Source: Nitrospirota bacterium
Lineage (GTDB): Bacteria > Nitrospirota > Thermodesulfovibrionia > UBA6902
Length of the DNA stretch: 64,000 bases
Assembly: GCA_016215115.1 (NCBI GenBank)
Contig: JACRLN010000002.1
Location: 62,001-126,000, forward strand
Reading direction: 5' to 3'
Made by a program: the position numbers and the translations under genes. The notes under the pieces were generated by a model that worked only from the letters and a program-made list of their open reading frames with translations, was not told the DNA's origin and made no database searches. Shown here one piece after another: positions 38,800 through 49,079 of the stretch; the first letter of the stretch is position 1; every line of letters begins with the position of its first letter.

Positions 38800-39732
38800 A
38801 ATAATTATCTCTAAAAAACGGTATTATTTCGAAAAAACTTAAGCAATAAACAAAATACCGCAATTATTCCCTTCTTATAACTTTTATAATAGCATAATAG
38901 TGTGACTTGGCAAAAGCTGCACACAAATGTTACAGTGCCAAATTGCTTATTATAATAGTTTCAAATGCAATAAATTTTACAATCGTGGAATATTTACAAT
39001 TATCTTTTCTATAAATTTTTTAATAAATTATCTTGCCCTTAACTTCTTGATTTTAACTTTTGCAGTAATTATCCAAGTATATTGATAAGTAATTTTACAG
39101 ATTGATTTTATTCAATTGAGATAATGCCGGAAATTAAATTGCTCTTTATTTCAACATATTATATAATTTTAACAAATTTTGGCATAATATATGCTATATT
39201 TTTTCTGTTTTTTATAAATTAGGGGATATGGAAATAACTCTTGGGCTTGATCATCGTTGTACTTATAAAAAGTACTAACTCGTTTATTCATCAGCAGCAT
39301 TTTTAAGTTATTCCATGCAATAAGGTTCATTGAAGAAAAATACTTCAATTATTAATGTTCTCAAAATAATAACGACATACAATGTTGTCATTCCGGCTTG
39401 TCCGGAATCTTTCTCTAAGAAGGATTCCCGACGCGCGGAGCCTGTCCCGACTTGTTCGGGGCTTGCGGGAATGACATAATGACATATTGATATGTCCATT
39501 CAATTATGAGAATGTTATTAACTATTGAAACTATCCTTGATAGTTTTTGAAATAATTCCAATGGAGGGGACATGAAAATCAGAAATAGATCTCAACCATA
39601 ATTCCCTGTTAAACATATAGTTATTTATCAACAAACATTTCAAAGGAGGGGATATTCCTTTGTGCCCCGAGGCAAAGCTTCGAGGAATTCTTTTGATTAA
39701 TAATCAGTTAAATAGAAAGGCGGGGAAACTCT

Positions 39733-40308
39733 ATGAAAAAACTTCCTATTTTGATAGCAGCAACAATATTGATATATGCGTTGGCAGTTCCTGTTCATGC
39801 AAGCCTCATAGACAGGGGAAGCGGGCTCATATATGATAATGATTTAAATATTACATGGCTTCAGGATGCAAATTATTCCGGTCCCACAATGACATGGCCT
39901 ACTGCAATGGCATGGGCAGATAACCTAACATTTCAGGGTTTTGATGACTGGAGACTTCCCGCATCTGATGCCTGTTCCGGTAATAGCTGTTCTGGAAGTG
40001 AAATGGGACATCTTTATTACAGCGAGGGAACAACCTCAGACTCAAGCGGACTCTTTCAAAACGTTAAACCTTCACTATACTGGTCAGCTTCTGAATATGA
40101 AAATGATCCCTCGCAATCATGGCGGTTTAACTTCAAATATGGCACACAGGGGGTCAGCAATAAGGATACATTGAAATATGCCTGGGCAGTTCGAAATGGT
40201 GATGTCACACCTCCGGTTGCCCCTGAACCTGTAAGTTCTGTGCTCTTCCTTGCAGGCGGAACTGTATTGGCTGCAAGAAGATACCGTGGAAAAATGAGAA
40301 AAGGTTAA
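39733..40308 (+). CDS. secreted DUF1566-like protein with C-terminal PEP-CTERM sorting signal
   Basis: Signal peptide; FDDWRLPASD...YWSASEYENDPSQSWRFNF; C-terminal APEPVSSVLFLAGGTVLAARRYRGKMRKG. Confidence 0.85.
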   Translation: MKKLPILIAATILIYALAVPVHASLIDRGSGLIYDNDLNITWLQDANYSGPTMTWPTAMAWADNLTFQGFDDWRLPASDACSGNSCSGSEMGHLYYSEGTTSDSSGLFQNVKPSLYWSASEYENDPSQSWRFNFKYGTQGVSNKDTLKYAWAVRNGDVTPPVAPEPVSSVLFLAGGTVLAARRYRGKMRKG

Positions 40309-40338
40309 TAAGGTACAACATTTCAGAATAATTAAATA

Positions 40339-40379
40339 AAACCCCGCATTATGGAGAATTTCGTAATGCGGGGTTTTTC
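40339..40379 (+). terminator. intrinsic terminator
   Basis: AAACCCCGCATTA...TAATGCGGGGTTTTT. Confidence 0.88.
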
Positions 40380-40420
40380 ATTTAAGATCATTTATGTTGT
40401 CAAAAGAAAAATTAAGTAAA

Positions 40421-41074
40421 TTAATATCCAAAGGGCAATGTCATATCATTAACTTTTCTGAAACTCTTTCTGTGGATCGGGCAAGGGCCATATGAATTTA
40501 TGCATTCAATATGTTCTTTTGTAGAATATCCCTTGTGCCCCTTAAAATTATATACAGGATATTGCTCGTGATAGTCAAGCATGATGTCGTCCCTTACAAC
40601 TTTTGCAATAATTGATGCCGCAGCTATCGACGCACTTACAGATTCTCCTCTTATTATCGATCGCTGCTTAATTATAATATCTGTAAGTTTAACTGCATCT
40701 ATCAGCAGAATATCAGGTCTTATTTTTAAGTCTTCAACGGCAAGTTTCATTGCAAATTTAGTTGATTGAAGTATGTTAATCCTGTCAATAACATCAGCCT
40801 CAACTATTCCAACACCAACTGCAACGGCGTGATGAACAATTTTCCAGAAAAGCCTTTTCTTTTCACTTTCAGCCACAATTTTTTTTGAATCCCTGATTCC
40901 CTCTATAACAAGACCGGAAGGAAATATTACAGCAGCAGCCACGACAGGGCCTGCAAGAGGCCCCCGGCCGGCTTCATCCAGGCCGGCGATTACAGGATGC
41001 TGCTGTCGGACTTGTTCATCGTATAAAAAGATAGGAGGTATGATTATTTTTCTATCAGATTTACGGGAGGACAT
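40421..41074 (-). CDS. rnhB: ribonuclease HII
   Basis: VIAGLDEAGRGPLAGPVVAAAVIF; SAAS-like SIAAASIIAKVVRD; FKGHKGYSTKEH. Confidence 0.95.
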   Translation of the reverse strand: MSSRKSDRKIIIPPIFLYDEQVRQQHPVIAGLDEAGRGPLAGPVVAAAVIFPSGLVIEGIRDSKKIVAESEKKRLFWKIVHHAVAVGVGIVEADVIDRINILQSTKFAMKLAVEDLKIRPDILLIDAVKLTDIIIKQRSIIRGESVSASIAAASIIAKVVRDDIMLDYHEQYPVYNFKGHKGYSTKEHIECINSYGPCPIHRKSFRKVNDMTLPFGY

Positions 41075-41229
41075 AAGAATTCAAGATTTAAACTGAAAAT
41101 GAATGAAGGTCATTCCCGCTTGTCGGGAATCCTTTCTAACATTAGAATATAATTTATTAAGAAACTACGAAAGATTCCGGTCAAGCCGGAATGACAACTC
41201 AAATATTATTACATATATTTCCAGCATTA

Positions 41230-41589
41230 TTACTGCTGTGTCTCGCTAAAAGCCTTTTCCTTGACCTTGGTAGCAGCCTTACCCTTTTTCCCCCTGAGAT
41301 AATAAAGCTTGGCTCTTCTTACATGTCCTTCTTTAATAACCTTAATATTCTCAATCATTGGGGAAAGCAGCGGGAAGATCTTTTCAACACCGATACCGTA
41401 TGAAATCTTCCTTACCATAAAGGTCTCGCGCGTGCCGCTCCCTTTTCTTCCTATGACGACGCCCGTAAAAGCCTGAACTCTCTCTTTATCACCCTCTTTT
41501 ACTTTCATGTTGACAGTCACTGTATCGCCAACTCTGAAATTCGGAGTCTCTCTTTTATATCCTTCTTCGACTACTTTAATCGCATTCAT
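41230..41589 (-). CDS. rplS: 50S ribosomal protein L19
   Basis: [60 protein letters not shown]. Confidence 0.97.
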   Translation of the reverse strand: MNAIKVVEEGYKRETPNFRVGDTVTVNMKVKEGDKERVQAFTGVVIGRKGSGTRETFMVRKISYGIGVEKIFPLLSPMIENIKVIKEGHVRRAKLYYLRGKKGKAATKVKEKAFSETQQ

Positions 41590-41682
41590 TATTTATTCCT
41601 CCTACTATAAATAGTTGATTACACAGATTATGAAAATGATTACACAGATATAATCTGTGCACTCTAATTTTAATCTGTGTAA

Positions 41683-42420
41683 TCAGGCATCTTCTGATGC
41701 CTTGATCTCAGAAAGTATTTTCTTATCCAAATCTGTAAGCTCAACCTTTTCTATAAGATCAGGTCTCTTCTTTAATGTTTTTCTCAAGGCCTCTCTTCTC
41801 CGCCAAAGCCATATTTCTTTATGGTTTCCGGAGACAAGCGCCTCGGGAACCTGCATCCCTCTGAATTCCCTCGGTCTTGTATAATGCGGATAATCAAGCA
41901 ACCCCCATGAAAATGATTCATCCTCAACAGACTTTTCGTCACCGAGGGCCCCGGGAATAAGCCGTGTCACCGCATCAATTATAACAAGCGCCGCCAGTTC
42001 GCCGCCTGTTATTACATAATCTCCGATAGAGACTTCCTCGTCGACCAGTGTTTTTACTCTCTCATCAATGCCTTCGTAACGACCGCAGATGAATACGAAT
42101 CTCTTCTTCTCCCTTGAGTAAGCTTCAGCCATTGATTGATTATAAGGTTTTCCCTGTGGACTCAGGAGAATTACCTTCCTGAGCTCACCGTCTTCTTTAA
42201 TGAAATCAACGGCCCTGAATACAGGCTCCGGCTTAAAAACCATGCCAGAACCTCCCCCGTATGGAGAATCATCAACTGTCCTATGAGGGCCTGAAGCAAA
42301 GTCCCTTATATTGTACAACTTCACATCAAGTAAATTTTTATCACGTGCCCGTTTTAAGATACTTTCATTAAGATAGGCAGTCAGTATATCGGGGAAGAGC
42401 GTCAGGACATCACATTTCAT
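41683..42420 (-). CDS. trmD: tRNA (guanine-N1)-methyltransferase
   Basis: [82 protein letters not shown]. Confidence 0.97.
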   Translation of the reverse strand: MKCDVLTLFPDILTAYLNESILKRARDKNLLDVKLYNIRDFASGPHRTVDDSPYGGGSGMVFKPEPVFRAVDFIKEDGELRKVILLSPQGKPYNQSMAEAYSREKKRFVFICGRYEGIDERVKTLVDEEVSIGDYVITGGELAALVIIDAVTRLIPGALGDEKSVEDESFSWGLLDYPHYTRPREFRGMQVPEALVSGNHKEIWLWRRREALRKTLKKRPDLIEKVELTDLDKKILSEIKASEDA

Positions 42421-42513
42421 CTTAACTAAGAACTAAAAAACAGGAAGTGAGAAGTATAAAATATAATGATTCATTTTTAGTTATTACTTCTTAGTTCTCA
42501 CTTCTTACTTATA

Positions 42514-42744
42514 TTATTCCAATATTTCAAGAACACAACGCTTTCCAAGCTTTGTGCCGGCAGCGCTAAGTATGGTTCTCATTGACCGGGCTGTTTTCCC
42601 CTGCTTTCCAATTACTTTTCCAAGATCAGATGTGGCAACACGAAGTTCATAAACTGTGGTTCTTTCTCCATCTACTTCTGCCACTACAACTTCCTCTGGT
42701 TTATCTACCAGAGCCTTTGCCATTTGTTCAATGAGTGATTTCAT
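42514..42744 (-). CDS. khpA: KH-domain RNA-binding protein
   Basis: [19 protein letters not shown]...[30 protein letters not shown] ribosome-binding site; start reassigned from the track's 42840. Confidence 0.92.
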   Translation of the reverse strand: MKSLIEQMAKALVDKPEEVVVAEVDGERTTVYELRVATSDLGKVIGKQGKTARSMRTILSAAGTKLGKRCVLEILE

Positions 42745-42773
42745 ATCCACCTCCATAGCATTTGGGCTGTTGT

Positions 42774-43010
42774 TTAAAGGCCCGAAATTTTCAAAAGTTT
42801 TTTCACAACAGAAGTTGGTTGTGCTCCGCAGCCAAGCCAATACTTGGCCCTTTCCGTATCTATCTTAATCTCAGAAGGGTTTTTCATCGGATCATATGTT
42901 CCAATAATCTCTATAAACGGGCCGTCTCTTCTCACTCTTGATTCAGAAACAATCACTCTGTAAAAAGGCTTCTTCTTGGCGCCTTTCCTTGTCAATCTTA
43001 TCTTTACCAA
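42774..43010 (-). CDS. rpsP: 30S ribosomal protein S16
   Basis: [42 protein letters not shown]. Confidence 0.97.
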   Translation of the reverse strand: MVKIRLTRKGAKKKPFYRVIVSESRVRRDGPFIEIIGTYDPMKNPSEIKIDTERAKYWLGCGAQPTSVVKKLLKISGL

Positions 43011-43080
43011 ACTCTTTCCTCCATGTCAAATAATTTCAATGATACAGAATACAAAAAATGATGTAAAAGATGCAAGTTAA

Positions 43081-44397
43081 TCAAAACTTGAACTGCGGCA
43101 TCCTGAATTTGCCGCTTTTAAACTTCTTCAGCATCTTTTTCATTTCCATATACTGCTTAAGCAGCCTGTTCACGTCAGCAACTGTGCTTCCACTTCCATC
43201 AGCGATCCTCTTTTTTCGGCTGCCGTTCAGTATAACATAATTTTTTCTTTCCTGCAGCGTCATTGAATTAATAATTGCCTCAACCTTGCCAAAGGCCCTG
43301 TCATCTAAATTAATGCCTTTTATTTGTTTGCCAAGTCCGGGGATCATGCCGAGAATATTTTCAAGGGGGCCCATTTTCTTTATCTGTTTAATCTGGTTTT
43401 TAAGATCTTCAAAAGTGAAACTGTCTTTCCTCAGTTTTTCTTCTAATATAAGGGCTTCCTCCATCTCAACTGCTTCCTGAGCCTTTTCTACAAGTGAAAC
43501 AACATCACCCATGCCGAGAATCCTTGATGCCATTCTTTCAGGATGAAAAATCTCGAGAAATTCAAGCTTCTCGCCTATTCCGATTAATTTAATCGGTTTA
43601 CCGGTTACGGCAATAATTGACAGCGCTGCTCCTCCGCGCGCATCTCCGTCCATCTTGGTGAGAATAACCCCGTCTATATCGAGTCTGTCATTAAAAGACC
43701 GTGCAATGTTCACTGCGTCCTGTCCGGTCATGGCATCTGCAACAAGTAAGATTTCCTTCGGCTTTGCCTCTCTCTTCAGATTTTCAAGCTCTTTCATTAA
43801 CTGTTCATCTATATGGAGTCTGCCGGCAGTGTCAAGTATCAGAACATCCCTCCCCTCCAGATTTGATTTTTGCAGGGCTTCAGGGAAAATCCTTACAGGA
43901 TCGTCTCCCGGCTTCGTTGCATAAACAGGCACATCAATCTGTAAGCCAAGTGATTTTAACTGATCGATCGCCGCAGGCCTTTCCGTGTCGAGGGCCACAA
44001 GCATCGGTCTTCTTCCGTCTTTTTTGAAATTGTTTGCAAGTTTCGCAGCGGTTGTCGTTTTACCGGAACCATGAAGACCCACAAGCATCAGAATTGTAGG
44101 GGGGTTAGGAGAAAGGTTGATTTTATGAAATCCTCCACCCATAAGTGCGCAGAGTTCATCATGAACTATTTTTACAACCTGCTGTCCGGGAGTAATGCTT
44201 TCAAGTACCCCTTTGCCTACCGACCTTTGTTTTACCTTCTCAGTGAAATCCTTCACCACTTTGAAGTTTACGTCAGCCTCGAGGAGCGCCATCCTTATCT
44301 CCTTCATGGCTTCAGCAATGTCTTCTTCTTTCAGAAGTCCCCGGCCTTTTAATTTTTTAAATATGCCTTCTAATTTCTCTGATAATGATTCAAACAT
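43081..44397 (-). CDS. ffh: signal recognition particle protein
   Basis: GLHGSGKTTTAAKLAN; LILDTAGRLHIDEQLM; TKMDGDARGGAALSI; M domain. Confidence 0.97.
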   Translation of the reverse strand: MFESLSEKLEGIFKKLKGRGLLKEEDIAEAMKEIRMALLEADVNFKVVKDFTEKVKQRSVGKGVLESITPGQQVVKIVHDELCALMGGGFHKINLSPNPPTILMLVGLHGSGKTTTAAKLANNFKKDGRRPMLVALDTERPAAIDQLKSLGLQIDVPVYATKPGDDPVRIFPEALQKSNLEGRDVLILDTAGRLHIDEQLMKELENLKREAKPKEILLVADAMTGQDAVNIARSFNDRLDIDGVILTKMDGDARGGAALSIIAVTGKPIKLIGIGEKLEFLEIFHPERMASRILGMGDVVSLVEKAQEAVEMEEALILEEKLRKDSFTFEDLKNQIKQIKKMGPLENILGMIPGLGKQIKGINLDDRAFGKVEAIINSMTLQERKNYVILNGSRKKRIADGSGSTVADVNRLLKQYMEMKKMLKKFKSGKFRMPQFKF

Positions 44398-44478
44398 ATT
44401 TAGCTATGAGCTATAAGCTATAAGCTTTCAGCTTTACTCTTGTTTTGAATTTTGTTCCTTATTGCTAAACGCTAACAA

Positions 44479-45411
44479 CTAATAGCTTTCTTGAAAATTC
44501 TCCTCTATGTATTTCTCTGCCGCCATTGCAGCAGTTGCTCCATCACCGACAGCGGTAGCAATCTGCTTTAATGGTTTATTTCTCACATCTCCTGCAGTAA
44601 ATATCCCCGGTGCAGAAGTAGCCATATTTTCGTCAGCGATAATGTAATTATTTTCATTGAGGTTTACCAGTCCCTTAAGAAACTCTGTATTTGGATTATA
44701 GCCTATATAAATGAAGACTCCATGAACATCAAGCGCGGACTTCTCGCCAGTCTTTAGATTTTTTATATGTAAGGCATTTACCCCGTTTTCGCCGGTTATT
44801 TTATCTGCAACAGAATTCCACACAAATATAATTTTAGGATTTGAAAAGGCCCTCTCCTGCAATATCTTCTCTGCCCTCAGCTCATCTCTCCTGTGGACAA
44901 CATAAACAACTTCTGCAAATTTTGTAAGAAATATTGCCTCCTGAACAGCAGAATCACCACCGCCTACAACCGCTATTTTCTTGCCTCGATAAAATGCTCC
45001 GTCGCAGGTGGCGCAATATGAAACACCTCTGCCTCTGAACTCATTTTCCCCTTCTATCTTTAAAGGACGCGGATGTGCTCCCGTGGCGAGTATAATGCTT
45101 TTAGCCTCGTAATCCTGACTGCCTTCAAGGGTGATCCTTTTTATTTTGTTATTCAAAGAAATATCAACAACAGTTCCCTGAATTATTTCCAGTCCGAATC
45201 TTGTCGCCTGCTTTTCCATTTTCTGAGCCAGTTCAACGCCCATAATGCCTTCTTCAAAGCCCGGATAATTTTCCACCCATTCTGTAGTTGTAACAAGACC
45301 CCCGGGCAGACCCTTCTCAATAAGCAGGCTCTTGAGCCTGGCCCTTGCAGCATAAAGCCCTGCCGTCAGTCCGGCAGGGCCTCCTCCGATAATTACAACA
45401 TCATAAATCAT
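44479..45411 (-). CDS. trxB: thioredoxin-disulfide reductase
   Basis: IIGGGPAGLTAGLYAARARL; YCATCDGAFYRGKKIAVVGGGDSA; FTAGDVRNKPLKQIATAVGDGATAA. Confidence 0.96.
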   Translation of the reverse strand: MIYDVVIIGGGPAGLTAGLYAARARLKSLLIEKGLPGGLVTTTEWVENYPGFEEGIMGVELAQKMEKQATRFGLEIIQGTVVDISLNNKIKRITLEGSQDYEAKSIILATGAHPRPLKIEGENEFRGRGVSYCATCDGAFYRGKKIAVVGGGDSAVQEAIFLTKFAEVVYVVHRRDELRAEKILQERAFSNPKIIFVWNSVADKITGENGVNALHIKNLKTGEKSALDVHGVFIYIGYNPNTEFLKGLVNLNENNYIIADENMATSAPGIFTAGDVRNKPLKQIATAVGDGATAAMAAEKYIEENFQESY

Positions 45412-45414
45412 TTA

Positions 45415-45738
45415 TCACATCAGGGATTCGATCTTGGACTTGAGCTGAGCCTTTGGAACAGCGCCAACTACCTGATCCAGAATCTTGCCGTCTTTAAAAA
45501 ATATAAGTGTGGGAATGCCTCTGATATTGTAGCGGCTTGCAATATCGGGATTTTCATCTGTATTTACCTTTGCAAATGTTACCTTGCCTTCATATTCCTT
45601 TGCGAGTTCTTCAACAACAGGGGCTATTATCTTGCAAGGACCACACCATGTGGCCCAGAAATCTATCATTACAAGACTTTGTGATTTTACTGTTTGGTCA
45701 AAAGAGTCAGCCGTAAGACTTTTCACTGCATCTGACAT
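45415..45738 (-). CDS. trxA: thioredoxin
   Basis: MIDFWATWCGPCKIIAPVVEELA; IRGIPTLIFFKDG. Confidence 0.97.
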   Translation of the reverse strand: MSDAVKSLTADSFDQTVKSQSLVMIDFWATWCGPCKIIAPVVEELAKEYEGKVTFAKVNTDENPDIASRYNIRGIPTLIFFKDGKILDQVVGAVPKAQLKSKIESLM

Positions 45739-45863
45739 TAAAATATCCTCCTAAAAAAAGATTTACAGTATATAATTATATTCTCCGGCAACTTCTTTGT
45801 CAATTTTCGCTAAGCACCCTGAAAAATTGAGAAATATTTTAACATCTTCAGGTTATCTATCTC

Positions 45864-46319
45864 ATGAAATATGGTATTATTTCAAGCAAACTTATGAAGA
45901 AAAAAGTTTACACCTTGGGTACAGGATTAAGAAGTCTGGAAGATTTCATCGAGATAATTAATTCTTACAATATTGATGCTATTATTGATGTAAGAAGTTA
46001 TCCGTCAAGCAAGTTTGAATATTTTAAAAAAATCAACCTTGAGCCTTTGCTCAAGAAGGAAATGCTTGAATACCATTATCTCGGTAAAGAGCTTGGGGGG
46101 TTCAGAAAAGAAGGTTATGACCATTACATAATTACAAAGGAATTTGAAGAAGGTGTAAAATTACTGGAAGGCATTGCATCCACAAAATCTTCAGTAATAA
46201 TTTGTGCAGAGCGATTCCCCTGGAAATGTCACAGGAAATACATAGCACAAGCGCTGCAGAAAAAAGGATGGATGATTGAACATATTCTTGATAAAGGCAA
46301 GGTCTGGGTGCCGAAGTAG
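45864..46319 (+). CDS. DUF488 family protein
   Basis: VYTLGTGLRSLEDFIEIINSYNIDAIIDVRSYPSSKF; CAERFPWKCHRKYIA. Confidence 0.85.
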   Translation: MKYGIISSKLMKKKVYTLGTGLRSLEDFIEIINSYNIDAIIDVRSYPSSKFEYFKKINLEPLLKKEMLEYHYLGKELGGFRKEGYDHYIITKEFEEGVKLLEGIASTKSSVIICAERFPWKCHRKYIAQALQKKGWMIEHILDKGKVWVPK

Positions 46320-46419
46320 AACAATATTTAGAAATTGAAAAAATCACACCATATATATAAAATCAATCTTCAGATAACGAAGAAGTTGCAATTCGTTAGT
46401 AGCTGTAGAACTTACTAAT

Positions 46420-46552
46420 GTGCTGTCTCATAAATAAGTTTATACGACTTTGTCATTCCCGTTTGTCGGGAATCCTTCTTTTGCAAGGGGAAAGATTCCG
46501 GTCAGGCCGGAATGACACTATAAAATATGTAAAGAACTGTTAGGGACAGCAC
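46420..46552. mobile_element. 133-bp MITE-like element
   Basis: 8-bp terminal inverted repeats GTGCTGTC...GACAGCAC, flanked by direct repeat ACTAAT (46414-46419 and 46553-46558). Confidence 0.6.
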
Positions 46553-46688
46553 ACTAATCAGTTTATTAGTATGAAGACACATTTGTCATGCCCGCAGGTA
46601 GTAAGCGGGCATCCAGTGCCTTTCTGGATTCCCGCTCAACAGACTGCGGGAATGACGCTTATGTATTCTTATTTATGAACTCCTTAGT
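46553..46688. mobile_element. 136-bp MITE-like element, copy 2
   Basis: Near-identical to 8209-8344 over the full 136 bp. Confidence 0.7.
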
Positions 46689-46712
46689 AACAACAATTTC
46701 CAGGAGGTTATA

Positions 46713-47096
46713 ATGGCAGAAATAGAAAGCCGTGAGGACAAGCCGTTACCCGGGATAGAATACTCGGAAATCCATATCCCTGACGAAGACAACCTCGGTA
46801 CAGGTATTTTCACAACAGTTCTCGAACCCAGGGCAACGGCTAAAATCAACCCGATCATCAGTGCCATAAGGAATGTTCCGGTATTTCAATTAATCGTTAA
46901 TATAAATTCAGCAGAAAATGAAGTTACTGTTCTGCTTGGCAAGGCAGACAACAGCCCTGCGAGTTCCAGAGAAGTCTTTATGATGCCCAAAATTTTTGAT
47001 GCCTCAATGACACACCGGTTGGATGCAATTTTCAAAGACTGGAAGATAACAGAATTAAAAATGAACGGAGACAATTTAGAAAAGGTAGCGAATTAA
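46713..47096 (+). CDS. hypothetical protein
   Basis: ORF with AGGAGG ribosome-binding site. Confidence 0.6.
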   Translation: MAEIESREDKPLPGIEYSEIHIPDEDNLGTGIFTTVLEPRATAKINPIISAIRNVPVFQLIVNINSAENEVTVLLGKADNSPASSREVFMMPKIFDASMTHRLDAIFKDWKITELKMNGDNLEKVAN

Positions 47097-47632
47097 TCCT
47101 TCTTGGCCCCTACAAACCAGTCTTTTTTGTCGCTGAACAGCACATTGAACGTTGTGAGTGAACCATAACAGCGGGTGATATACTGCTGGAAATTTACCTT
47201 TTCACTGTCTGTAAGTTTCTCGGAACCATTGATGTTCTGTTCAAGAACACGGAGCTGATTGCGGATCATTACTATCTTGTGGAAAAAGACATCAATGGGA
47301 ACCGCCTTTTCCTGCATTCCCGGTTTGCCGGGTTTCATGATCAACTCTCCTCCGTTCCATTTTTCTGCAAGGGGAATTATTCCGGCTAAACCTTCTTCAA
47401 TGAGAATCTCCCGAATGGTTTCTTTCAATATATTTAAATCCATAGCTTGCTCCTGTAAATTTTGTTCCTGCTGTGGCGGATCGGACAATTCGGTTTCCGC
47501 TTCTGCTTCTGTGAAATACTTAACGCCGGAAGTAATAAAGTTGACAATAAGACGTTCCCCTTCTACACGCACTACTTTCCCTGTCCCGAAAATCCTGTGA
47601 TGAACAACCCTTCCGGTATAGAATTCTTCCAT
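47093..47632 (-). CDS. hypothetical protein with UvrD/PcrA C-terminal Tudor-like N-terminus
   Basis: GRVVHHRIFGTGKVVRVEGERLIVNFITSGVKYF. Confidence 0.6.
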   Translation of the reverse strand: MEEFYTGRVVHHRIFGTGKVVRVEGERLIVNFITSGVKYFTEAEAETELSDPPQQEQNLQEQAMDLNILKETIREILIEEGLAGIIPLAEKWNGGELIMKPGKPGMQEKAVPIDVFFHKIVMIRNQLRVLEQNINGSEKLTDSEKVNFQQYITRCYGSLTTFNVLFSDKKDWFVGAKKD

Positions 47633-47634
47633 AA

Positions 47635-48957
47635 TTACCTTTTCCTCAACGCCTCTTCAACTGTCTTGATAGCACAAAACTCTCCGCACATACTGCACAC
47701 GTGCGACTCTGTCGGCGGGACCTCCGCGCGCCACTGTCTTACTTTATCCGGATTCAATGACAGTGCTATCTGCCCATTCCAGTCAAGCGCCTTTCTCCTC
47801 TTTGCCATCTCGATGTCAAGGTCAATTGCACCTTTTACGCCTTTTGCTATATCTGCGGCATGTGCTGCTATCTTTGATGCAATAACCCCTTCTTTTACGT
47901 CCTCAATACTGGGAAGTCTGATGTGCTCCGACGGCGTTACATAGCATAGGAAATCGGCACCGGCTGCGCCTGCAATAGCTCCTCCGATTGCTGCAGATAT
48001 ATGGTCATAGCCCATTGCAATATCAGTCACAAGAGGGCCGAGGACATAAAAAGGCGCTCCTTTGCAGATCTCTTTCTGCATCTTTATATTAAGCTCAACC
48101 TGATTCAGCGGTACATGGCCGGGGCCTTCAATAATAACCTGAACTCCCTCTTTAACCGCCCTGTCCCGCAATCCACCGAGGGTCAAAAGTTCATCTATCT
48201 GTGTCCTGTCCGTTGCATCCGCAAGACACCCGGGACGAGCAGCGTCGCCGAGGCTCAATGTAAGGTCATACTTTCTCGACATTTCAAGAAGCCTGTCATA
48301 ATTTTCATAAAGAGGATTTTCCCTGTCATTATAAATCATCCATTCGACGAGAAATGCTCCCCCGCGGCTTACAATATCAAGTATCCTTCCGTCTTCCCTC
48401 AGCGTCTGAATGGTCTTCCTGGTAAGACCGCAGTGGACCGTGACGAAATCAACGCCCTGTTCCGCATGTTCTTCAATGATTGCAAAGAGATCGTCAACAC
48501 TCATTTTTGAAATAGTACCTCGATCTTCAGCAGCCTTTGCAACAGCCTCATAGATAGGAACTGTTCCAACTGCAATGGGCGATTTTCTGAGCAGCAGTTT
48601 TCTTATGTCCTTTATCGGCCCGCCGGTTGAAAGATCCATCACGGCGTCCGCGCCGTATTTCACCAGTACATCAAGCTTCTCCATTTCATCATCGAGAGAG
48701 ATCTTGTCTTTCGACGTCCCGATATTGGCGTTTATCTTTGTCTTCAATCCCCTCCCGATACCAAGAGGTTTTATATCGTGGAATGCATTTCTTGAAATAA
48801 CGGAAAAACCTGATGCAATGTCCTGTGAAAGTTTCTCAGGGTCAACGCCTTCATCAAGCGCAACCTGCTTAACTTCATCAGTGATAATTCCTTTTCGTGC
48901 AAGTTCTATACGCGTATGTTGCAACTTATTGTTCATGATATTCTCCTTGTCTGTCAT
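47635..48957 (-). CDS. thiC: phosphomethylpyrimidine synthase
   Basis: VDFVTVHCGLTRKT; SRGGAFLVEWMIYNDRENPLY; VIIEGPGHVPLN; CSMCGEFCAIK. Confidence 0.97.
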   Translation of the reverse strand: MTDKENIMNNKLQHTRIELARKGIITDEVKQVALDEGVDPEKLSQDIASGFSVISRNAFHDIKPLGIGRGLKTKINANIGTSKDKISLDDEMEKLDVLVKYGADAVMDLSTGGPIKDIRKLLLRKSPIAVGTVPIYEAVAKAAEDRGTISKMSVDDLFAIIEEHAEQGVDFVTVHCGLTRKTIQTLREDGRILDIVSRGGAFLVEWMIYNDRENPLYENYDRLLEMSRKYDLTLSLGDAARPGCLADATDRTQIDELLTLGGLRDRAVKEGVQVIIEGPGHVPLNQVELNIKMQKEICKGAPFYVLGPLVTDIAMGYDHISAAIGGAIAGAAGADFLCYVTPSEHIRLPSIEDVKEGVIASKIAAHAADIAKGVKGAIDLDIEMAKRRKALDWNGQIALSLNPDKVRQWRAEVPPTESHVCSMCGEFCAIKTVEEALRKR

Positions 48958-49079
48958 TCCGCACTTGATGTTTTGTCATGCCCGAAGTTTTTAATCGGGC
49001 ATCCAGCTCAATTGTATTTGTCTCCCGCTTCAGCAAGAACAGCGTCTGGATTCCCGCCTTCGCGGGAATGACATACAGT

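Noticed and set aside
45073-45684. 203-aa + strand ORF
   Set aside because: Antisense to trxB/trxA, both of which are clear.
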